From positions 4,464,001 to 4,528,000 of the forward strand of contig NZ_CP092915.1 in assembly GCF_022557175.1 (NCBI RefSeq): a stretch of 64,000 nucleotides of DNA, given 5' to 3'. The DNA is from Mycolicibacterium sp. YH-1. Its GTDB lineage: Bacteria; Actinomycetota; Actinomycetes; Mycobacteriales; Mycobacteriaceae. Below are positions 58,071 through 64,000 of the stretch, piece after piece. Within the stretch, counting starts at the first letter, position 1; every line of letters starts with the position of its first letter. Under the pieces are notes generated by a model. The model was not told the DNA's origin. It ran no database searches and saw nothing but the letters and a program-made list of their open reading frames with translations. The position numbers were made by a program, and so were the translations under genes.

Positions 58071-58604
58071 ATGAGTCTTGACAACATCAAGGATGCGCTG
58101 CCCGAGTACGCCAAGGACCTCAAGCTCAACCTGGGCACCATCGCCCGCACCACCGAGTTGAGCGAGCAACAGCTCTGGGGTGCACTGGTTGCCACGGCCG
58201 CCGCCACGAAATCACAGCGGCTGCTTCGGGAGATCTCTGAGGACGCTTTGGACATCCTGTCCGAGGACGCCTACCACGCAGCACTCGGCGCCGCCGCCAT
58301 CATGGGCATGAACAACGTGTTCTACCGCACGAAGGGGCAGCTCGACGGCCGCTACGACGACCTGCGGGCCGGCTTGCGGATGAACATCATCGGCAACCCC
58401 GGTGTGGCCAAGGAGGATTTCGAGCTGTGGTCGCTGGCGGTGTCGGCGATCAACGGCTGCGGCCACTGCCTCTCGGCCCATGAGACGGTGCTGCGGGATG
58501 CCAATGTCGATCGCACCGCGATCTTCGAGGCGATCCGGCTGGCATCGATCATCTCCGGTGTGGCACAGGCACTGTCGACCGTGGACGCTCTGGCTACCGT
58601 CTAA
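58071..58604 (+). CDS. ahpD: Alkyl hydroperoxide reductase AhpD
   Basis: A 177-residue all-helical AhpD. The redox motif CGHC is at 130-133 ([12 protein letters not shown]) with the conserved histidine after it. In mycobacteria AhpD links AhpC to dihydrolipoamide/lipoamide acyltransferase for NADH-driven peroxide reduction. It forms a tight operon with ahpC and ends at a strong terminator. Confidence 0.97.
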   Translation: MSLDNIKDALPEYAKDLKLNLGTIARTTELSEQQLWGALVATAAATKSQRLLREISEDALDILSEDAYHAALGAAAIMGMNNVFYRTKGQLDGRYDDLRAGLRMNIIGNPGVAKEDFELWSLAVSAINGCGHCLSAHETVLRDANVDRTAIFEAIRLASIISGVAQALSTVDALATV

Positions 58605-58636
58605 TCGGCACCGGTCTAATCGACTGTGTTGGACTA

Positions 58637-58672
58637 CGCGCTGTCGGGCTTCACAGCCCGGCAGCGCGTTTT
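58637..58672 (+). terminator. Intrinsic terminator of ahpCD
   Basis: CGCGCTG-t-CGGGCT-TCAC-AGCCCG-g-CAGCGCG followed by TTTT: a 13-base-pair stem with one mismatch and a tetraloop plus T run. It lies 33 bases after ahpD and overlaps the last codons of the convergent membrane protein gene. Confidence 0.85.
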
Positions 58673-59262
58673 CGTGGCAGCACCAGTTGTGCCGCCAGGA
58701 GAAAACACAACGCGCCGACGAATGTGCCGAGGTTGGCGATCCGCTCGTCGATGATGACCCCGGCCCTGGTGACGAAGGCCGCCAGCGCGGAGAGGCCGAA
58801 CGCGAGACAGCCGATCAGGTTGATCCAGCTGGCTCGCCAGTCAACCGATTTCGGCGCCCACCAGCCCACCGCCACAACCGCCAGCACGCCGCTGACGAGG
58901 AAGGCGGTCGACCCCGCTGCGTCAGGCGCCCACACCAGGCGACGTTCCGCCACCACCTGGTGCGCCCACACCGCCGACCCGGTGCTGACGTTGAACAGGA
59001 TCGTTCCGCCGAATTGCGTCGCCGCCGACAGCCAGCCAATACTGCCCTCGGGCCCCGACCGGACGAGCTGAATCCACGCCGCAGTGGTGAAGAACCACGA
59101 CCCGACGAAACACAGTGCGTTGGCCGCCAACTCCCCCGCTGCGTCGGCGAAGCCGGGTGCGGTGGCCGCGGCGAACAGTGTGGAACCGACCGCGAACAAC
59201 CAGCATTGGTGAGTCAGCGTGACGGCATCCCGTACACGCCCGACCTGCAGCTGGTCACTCAC
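58651..59262 (-). CDS. Integral membrane protein, YrhK-like
   Basis: A 203-residue protein with about six hydrophobic helices. Two similar segments (WLFAVGSTLFAAATAP and ALCFVGSWFFTTAAW near the N-terminus) recall the YrhK-type domain; the rest is a tandem set of helices ending in a basic RKRAAGL tail. Function unknown. It converges on ahpD and its 3' end contains the ahpCD terminator; leuB ends 12 bases beyond its start, so it may be co-transcribed with leuB. Confidence 0.7.
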   Translation of the reverse strand: MSDQLQVGRVRDAVTLTHQCWLFAVGSTLFAAATAPGFADAAGELAANALCFVGSWFFTTAAWIQLVRSGPEGSIGWLSAATQFGGTILFNVSTGSAVWAHQVVAERRLVWAPDAAGSTAFLVSGVLAVVAVGWWAPKSVDWRASWINLIGCLAFGLSALAAFVTRAGVIIDERIANLGTFVGALCFLLAAQLVLPRKRAAGL

Positions 59263-59274
59263 CCGGGAACGAAG

Positions 59275-60285
59275 CTAGAGAAGGCCCACGATCCGGTCGC
59301 CGGCCTGACTGGTCGACAGGACCTCGTCACCGCGCGTCGCGAGGTGCTTGGCGACGGCCGCGTCGACCCGTGCGGCGGCCTCGTCCTCGCCGACATGCGC
59401 CAGCAGCAGTGCCACCGACATGATCGCCGCCGTGGGATCGGCAATACCCTGCCCTGCGATATCGGGAGCGCTGCCGTGAACGGGTTCGAACATCGACGGG
59501 TTGGCGCGCGTGGCGTCGATGTTGCCGCTCGCCGCCAGGCCAATACCGCCCGACACCGCGGCCGCGAGGTCGGTGATGATGTCGCCGAAGAGGTTGTCGG
59601 TCACGATGACGTCGAATCGCCCGGGGTCGGTGACCATGTGGATGGTCGCCGCATCGATGTGTTGATAGGCAACCTCGACGTCAGGGAACTCCTCGCCCAC
59701 CTGCGCGACGATGCGTGACCAGAGCTTGCCCGCGAATGTCAGCACGTTCGTCTTGTGCACCAGCGTGAGGTGCTTGCGCCGCTGCGCGGCACGGGCGAAG
59801 GCGTAGCGAACGACCCGCTCGATCCCGAACGCCGTGTTCAGACTCACCTCGGTGGCTACCTCGTGCGGCGTGCCGACGCGAATGGCCCCACCGGTACCGG
59901 TGTAGGGGCCCTCGGTGCCCTCGCGGACGACGACGAAGTCGATGGCGGGATCGCCTGCCAGCGGGCTGCTGGTGCCGGAGTGCAGCTTCGATGGCCGAAG
60001 GTTGACGTGATGATCGAGTGCGAAGCGCAGCGTCAGCAGCAGCCCACGCTCGAGCACACCGCTGGGCACCGACGGATCACCGATGGCACCCAGCAGAATC
60101 GCGTCGTGCCCACGCAGTTCGTCCACGACGCCGTCGGGCAGGGTCTCCCCCGTCGCGTGATAGCGCTTCGCGCCGAGGTCGTACTCGGTCTTCTCGACGC
60201 CGGGCATGACGACGTCGAGCACCTTGAGCGCCTCGGCGATGACCTCGGGTCCGATGCCGTCGCCGGCGATGACGGCGAGTTTCAC
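59275..60285 (-). CDS. leuB: 3-isopropylmalate dehydrogenase
   Basis: A 336-residue NAD-dependent beta-decarboxylating dehydrogenase for leucine synthesis. [23 protein letters not shown] opens the fold; [11 protein letters not shown], the catalytic HKTNVL and [14 protein letters not shown] follow, with [16 protein letters not shown] near the C-terminus. It starts with GTG overlapping the serA stop as GTGA. leuC/leuD lie 8-10 kb away. Confidence 0.98.
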   Translation of the reverse strand: MKLAVIAGDGIGPEVIAEALKVLDVVMPGVEKTEYDLGAKRYHATGETLPDGVVDELRGHDAILLGAIGDPSVPSGVLERGLLLTLRFALDHHVNLRPSKLHSGTSSPLAGDPAIDFVVVREGTEGPYTGTGGAIRVGTPHEVATEVSLNTAFGIERVVRYAFARAAQRRKHLTLVHKTNVLTFAGKLWSRIVAQVGEEFPDVEVAYQHIDAATIHMVTDPGRFDVIVTDNLFGDIITDLAAAVSGGIGLAASGNIDATRANPSMFEPVHGSAPDIAGQGIADPTAAIMSVALLLAHVGEDEAAARVDAAVAKHLATRGDEVLSTSQAGDRIVGLL

Positions 60286-61868
60286 GACAGGTCCACCAAT
60301 TCCAGCGTCCCGGCGGCCACGGCGGTGCCGATGGCAGAGAGCACGTCGGCGGGTACCTGGCGGTCCAGTCGCAGCATGATCGTCGCTCCCTCTCCCTCGG
60401 CGTCCTGACTGAGCTGTGCGGCGAGGATGTTGACCTCCGCACCGCCGAGCAGAGTGCCGATCTTGCCGAGCGCGCCCGGCTGGTCGTCGTAGTTGATGAT
60501 CAGGTTGACCCCCTCGGCGCGCAGCTCGAGGTTGCGGTCGTTGATCTGCACGATCTTCTCCACCAACTGCGGACCGGTCAGCGTGCCCGCCACGTTCACG
60601 GTCGAGCCGTCGGCGGCAACCGCGCGGACGTCGACGACGCTGCGGTGGTTGGGGCTCTCCGACTCGGTGTCGATACTCGCCTCGACACCACGCTCAGCGG
60701 CCAGGGCGGGCGCGTTCACGAAGGTGACCTGGTCCTCGATGACGGCGGAGAACAGCCCGCGCAGCGCCGAGAGCCGCAGCACCTCAACCTCTTCGGAGGC
60801 CAGCTCGCCGCGCACCTGTACGCACAGGTTGGTGGGCAGCTCGGTCGACAGGGCGCCGACCAGCACGCCCAGCTTGCGAACCAGGTCGAGCCACGGCGCG
60901 ACCTCCTCGCCGACCACGCCGCCACCGACGTTGACCGCGTCGGGCACGAACTCGCCAGCCAGCGCCAGACGGACGCTGGCGGCAACATCGGTGCCCGCCC
61001 GGTCCTGTGCCTCGGCGGTCGATGCGCCCAGGTGCGGTGTGACGACCACCTGGGGCAGGTCGAACAGCGGGCTGTCGGTGCACGGTTCGGTGGAGAACAC
61101 GTCCAGGCCTGCGCCGCGGACATGACCGCTCTTGATCGCATCGGCAAGCGCCTGCTCGTCGATCAGGCCGCCGCGGGCGGCGTTGACGATGATCACGCCG
61201 GGCTTGACCTTGGTCAGAGCGTCCTTGCCGATCAGACCCGCCGTCTCCTTGGTCTTGGGCAGGTGAATGGAGATGAAGTCGGCGCGACCGAGGAGATCAT
61301 CGAGCGGCAGCAGCTCGATGCCGAGCTGGGCGGCGCGCGCGTGTGAGACGTACGGGTCGTAGGCAGTGACGTGCGCACCGAATGCGGCCAGCCGCTGGGC
61401 CACCAACTGGCCGATACGGCCCAGACCCACGACGCCGACGGTCTTGCCGAAGATCTCGGTGCCCGAGAACGACGAGCGCTTCCAGGTGCGCTCCCGCAGC
61501 GTCGCGTCGGCGGCGGGGATCTGCCGCGCAGCCGAGAGCAGGAGCGCGAGCGCGTGCTCGGCGGCACTGTGGATGTTCGAGGTGGGCGCGTTGACGACCA
61601 GGACACCGCGAGCGGTGGCCGCGTCGACGTCGACGTTGTCCAGCCCGACACCCGCGCGGGCGACGATCTTGAGTTTGGGCGCTGCGGCCAGTACCTCAGC
61701 GTCCACGGTGGTCGCCGAGCGCACCAGCAGCGCGTCGGCCTCCGGCACCGCGGCCAGCAGCTTCGGCCGGTCTGGGCCATCGACCCAACGCACTTCTACC
61801 TGGTCTCCCAGGGCGGCGACGGTGGACTCAGCGAGTTTGTCGGCAATAAGAACGACGGGAAGGCTCAC
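60282..61868 (-). CDS. serA: D-3-phosphoglycerate dehydrogenase
   Basis: A 528-residue type I PGDH for the first step of serine synthesis. The substrate domain is followed by the nucleotide fold with [34 protein letters not shown] and the catalytic [10 protein letters not shown]; the mycobacterial intervening (ASB) domain and a C-terminal ACT domain ([20 protein letters not shown]) complete it, so serine feedback is likely. GTG start at 61868. It is coupled to leuB and divergent from the oxidoreductase gene only 12 bases away. Confidence 0.98.
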   Translation of the reverse strand: MSLPVVLIADKLAESTVAALGDQVEVRWVDGPDRPKLLAAVPEADALLVRSATTVDAEVLAAAPKLKIVARAGVGLDNVDVDAATARGVLVVNAPTSNIHSAAEHALALLLSAARQIPAADATLRERTWKRSSFSGTEIFGKTVGVVGLGRIGQLVAQRLAAFGAHVTAYDPYVSHARAAQLGIELLPLDDLLGRADFISIHLPKTKETAGLIGKDALTKVKPGVIIVNAARGGLIDEQALADAIKSGHVRGAGLDVFSTEPCTDSPLFDLPQVVVTPHLGASTAEAQDRAGTDVAASVRLALAGEFVPDAVNVGGGVVGEEVAPWLDLVRKLGVLVGALSTELPTNLCVQVRGELASEEVEVLRLSALRGLFSAVIEDQVTFVNAPALAAERGVEASIDTESESPNHRSVVDVRAVAADGSTVNVAGTLTGPQLVEKIVQINDRNLELRAEGVNLIINYDDQPGALGKIGTLLGGAEVNILAAQLSQDAEGEGATIMLRLDRQVPADVLSAIGTAVAAGTLELVDLS

Positions 61869-61880
61869 CCGACGATCCTA

Positions 61881-63329
61881 ATGGGCTGTAATCGACATGT
61901 GGACATCACCATCGTCGGAAGTGGACCCAACGGGCTGAGCGCAGCCGTGATCTGTGCCCGCGCCGGCTTGTCGGTGCGGGTCATCGAGGCACAGCCCACG
62001 GCGGGCGGTGGTGCGCGCACCCTCGCCGACCCGGAGTTCGGTGATGTTCACCACGACATCTGCTCGGCGGTGCACCCGCTTGCGCTGGCGTCGCCGTTCT
62101 TCGCCGAGTTCGACCTGCCGGCCCGCGGTGTCACCCTGGCTGTCCCGGACGTCTCCTACGCCAACCCGCTGCCCGACCGCCCCGCCGCCGTCGGCTACCT
62201 CGACCTCGAACGCACGTGCGCCGAACTCGACGACGGGGCGTCGTGGCGCAGACTGCTGGGCCCGCTGACCGCCGACTCCCACGGGGTGGTCGGTCTGATG
62301 CTCGGCGACAAGCGCTCGATACCGCCGTCCATCCCCGCCGCCCTTCGGGTTGCGCCGCGACTGCTGGCCCAGGGCACCCCACTGTGGCGCTCACTGCAGG
62401 GCGAGGATGCCCGTGCGCTCTTCAGCGGCGTTGCCGCGCACACGATCTCGCAGATGCCGTCACTCGTGTCCTCGGGTGCCGGACTGATGCTGGCCACCCT
62501 CGCTCATGCGGTGGGCTGGCCCATACCCGTCGGCGGCTCCCAAGCCATCCCCGACGCACTGATCGCCGACCTCCGCGCGCACGGCGGCGAACTCGTCGTC
62601 GGCGAGGAGGTGAGCAGTCCGCCCGCTGGCGTCGTGCTGTACGACACCGCCCCGACCGCGCTGCTCCGGATCTACGGTGACGCCATCCCGGAGAGCTACG
62701 CGAAGGCGTTGCGTCGCTACCGGTTCGGCCCGGGAGTGGCCAAGGTCGATTTCGTGTTGTCCGACGAGATCCCGTGGCGTGATTCACGATTGGCTCTTGC
62801 GCCCACGCTTCATCTCGGGGGTAGCCGCGCCCAGATGGCATTGGCCGAGAGTCAGATCGCCCGCGGGCACCACGCCGACTGGCCGATGGTGCTCGCGGCG
62901 CTGCCCCATATCGCCGATCCCGGCCGCATCGACAGGCAGGGACGACGCCCGCTGTGGACGTACGCCCACGTACCGTCCGGATCAACCGTCGACATGGCCG
63001 AGACCGTGACCCGCTTGTTCGAGCGCCTCGCCCCAGGATTCCGCGACATCGTGTTGGGCGTGCGCAGCGTGCCCGCAGCGCATCTGTCACATCACAACGC
63101 CAACCTCGTCGGCGGCGACATCGGCGTGGGCGGCAACAACATGTTCAGCGCGTTGACCGGCCCCGCCCTGCAGTGGAACCCGTGGAAGACGCCGATCCCG
63201 AAGGCCTACCTGTGCTCGTCAGCGGCCCCTCCAGGCGGCGGCGTGCACGGTATGGCCGGCTACTACGCCGCGCGCACCGTGCTGCGGCGTGAGTTCGGCA
63301 TCAAGAAGGTTCCCGCACTGGCCCCGTAG
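61881..63329 (+). CDS. NAD(P)/FAD-dependent oxidoreductase, phytoene dehydrogenase-like
   Basis: A 482-residue flavoprotein. The FAD dinucleotide motif VDITIVGSGPNGLSAAVICARAGLSVRVIEAQ is at the N-terminus and VHGMAGYYAARTVL closes the FAD site at the C-terminus, as in the CrtI/NAD(P)-binding amine oxidase family. No carotenoid genes are nearby, so the substrate is open. The ATG at 61881 is used; a GTG at 61899 nearer the FAD fold is possible. Rv2997 is the positional counterpart. Confidence 0.88.
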   Translation: MGCNRHVDITIVGSGPNGLSAAVICARAGLSVRVIEAQPTAGGGARTLADPEFGDVHHDICSAVHPLALASPFFAEFDLPARGVTLAVPDVSYANPLPDRPAAVGYLDLERTCAELDDGASWRRLLGPLTADSHGVVGLMLGDKRSIPPSIPAALRVAPRLLAQGTPLWRSLQGEDARALFSGVAAHTISQMPSLVSSGAGLMLATLAHAVGWPIPVGGSQAIPDALIADLRAHGGELVVGEEVSSPPAGVVLYDTAPTALLRIYGDAIPESYAKALRRYRFGPGVAKVDFVLSDEIPWRDSRLALAPTLHLGGSRAQMALAESQIARGHHADWPMVLAALPHIADPGRIDRQGRRPLWTYAHVPSGSTVDMAETVTRLFERLAPGFRDIVLGVRSVPAAHLSHHNANLVGGDIGVGGNNMFSALTGPALQWNPWKTPIPKAYLCSSAAPPGGGVHGMAGYYAARTVLRREFGIKKVPALAP

Positions 63330-63356
63330 CCCTCGCCGACGTGTTTGGCTCGAGGT

Positions 63357-63956
63357 ATGACGAAACTCGCGATCATTTACTACTCCGCCACGGGACACGG
63401 CACCACGATGGCGAAACGAGTCGAGGCGGCGGCCACGGCGGCGGGCGCCGAGGTCAGGTTGCGCCACATCGCCGAGACGCTTGACCCGGAGTCGTTCGCC
63501 GGGAACCCGGCGTGGACGGCCAACTACGAGGCCACCAGGGATCTGCCCGCCGCCACCGGTGATGACATCGTCTGGGCCGATGCGGTGATATTCGGGTCTC
63601 CTACGCGATTCGGTTCGGTGACAGCGCAATTCCGCACGTTCATCGACTCGCTGGGTGGTCTGTGGTCGGAGGGCAAGCTGGCGGACAAGGTCTACGCGGG
63701 CTTCACCTCGTCGAACACTGCGCACGGCGGCCAGGAGACCACACTGCTCACGCTGTACGTCACGCTCATGCACTTCGGCGGCATCATCGTGGCGCCGGGC
63801 TACACCGATGCGCTCAAGTTCATCGATGGCAACCCGTACGGCGCCAGCCTGATCGCCAGCCGGGACAACATCAGCGAATTCGACGACGCCACCTCCAACG
63901 CCCTCGACCACCTGGCGCGCCGCGTCGTTCAGGTCGCCTCCCGGCTGGTTGCCTAG
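63357..63956 (+). CDS. wrbA: NAD(P)H:quinone oxidoreductase, WrbA-type flavodoxin
   Basis: A 199-residue flavodoxin-fold protein. The FMN phosphate loop is YYSATGHGTTMAKRV, FGSPTRFGSVTAQFRTFID and the GFTSSNTAHGGQETTLL segment are WrbA signatures. It would reduce quinones by two electrons, limiting redox cycling. The start MTKLAIIYYS at 63357 is the family start; it lies 27 bases after the oxidoreductase gene. A perfect hairpin follows. Confidence 0.93.
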   Translation: MTKLAIIYYSATGHGTTMAKRVEAAATAAGAEVRLRHIAETLDPESFAGNPAWTANYEATRDLPAATGDDIVWADAVIFGSPTRFGSVTAQFRTFIDSLGGLWSEGKLADKVYAGFTSSNTAHGGQETTLLTLYVTLMHFGGIIVAPGYTDALKFIDGNPYGASLIASRDNISEFDDATSNALDHLARRVVQVASRLVA

Positions 63957-63969
63957 AGACGACTTCGGC

Positions 63970-64000
63970 GCGTTCAGCCGCGGTGACCGCGGCTGAACGC
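63970..64000 (+). terminator. Perfect hairpin after wrbA
   Basis: GCGTTCAGCCGCGG and CCGCGGCTGAACGC form a perfect 14-base-pair stem with loop TGA, 14 bases after the wrbA stop. The window ends here, so a following T tract or a convergent gene cannot be judged. Confidence 0.75.

Overview
The window is a GC-rich chromosomal segment of a mycobacterium, most likely a rapidly growing, non-tuberculous species (Mycolicibacterium-like). The order of the conserved genes matches, from memory, the M. tuberculosis stretch Rv2915c-Rv2997: amidohydrolase, ffh, glnD, glnB, amt, ftsY, smc, acyP, osmC-like, fpg, rnc, DUF177, sepIVA, coaD, rsmD, pyc, VKOR/DsbA, lipN, aldo/keto reductase, HNH protein, recG, fakA-like, rpmB, ung, thiL, ddl, gpsA, fbiD, ppk, mutT1, hupB, leuD, leuC, ltbR, gltX, FAH protein, MFS, leuB, serA, phytoene-dehydrogenase-like oxidoreductase. 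The large PDIM/phenolic glycolipid locus that lies between sepIVA and coaD in M. tuberculosis is absent: here these two genes are 88 nt apart. Most coding regions are on the minus strand.

Layout. 1-1.8 kb: the end of a CysJ-type flavoprotein reductase, then a divergent Ddn-family/TetR pair around a tandem operator. 1.7-14.8 kb: SRP GTPases (ffh, ftsY) flanking the nitrogen operon amt-glnB-glnD, with a GlnR-like site upstream of amt, then smc, acyP and an OsmC-like gene. 14.8-25.1 kb: DNA repair and RNA processing (fpg, rnc), cell division (sepIVA), CoA synthesis (coaD), rRNA methylation (rsmD), pyruvate carboxylase and a DsbA/VKOR thiol-oxidation pair. 25.1-26.4 kb: a decayed aldo/keto reductase next to an intact copy. 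26.4-33.4 kb: an accessory stretch compared with M. tuberculosis, with DUF1622 protein, isoprenylcysteine methyltransferase-like protein, a small membrane protein plus CorA, a class A beta-lactamase-like hydrolase, a DsbA-like protein, an L,D-transpeptidase lipoprotein and a BlaR1-like/BlaI pair. 33.4-48.4 kb: conserved housekeeping genes. 48.4-54.9 kb: hupB, leuDC with the LtbR-type regulator, tRNA-Glu and tRNA-Gln, gltX. 54.9-64 kb: lipase, MFS transporter, an ahpCD unit without oxyR, leuB-serA and two oxidoreductases.

How the genes fit together. Nitrogen sensing (Amt, PII, GlnD) forms one minus-strand unit. LeuC/LeuD and LeuB give the post-condensation steps of leucine synthesis, with the IclR-type regulator divergent from leuCD. 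gltX lies directly upstream of tRNA-Gln and tRNA-Glu, which suits an organism that charges tRNA-Gln through Glu-tRNA. The accessory stretch joins a BlaI/BlaR1 sensor-repressor pair to a beta-lactam-insensitive type of cross-linking enzyme, a penicilloyl-serine-type hydrolase and a periplasmic thiol oxidoreductase. These share CTAC/GTAG-rich inverted repeats in their promoters, so I infer a cell-wall stress regulon. No CRISPR array, rRNA operon, insertion sequence or prophage was seen.
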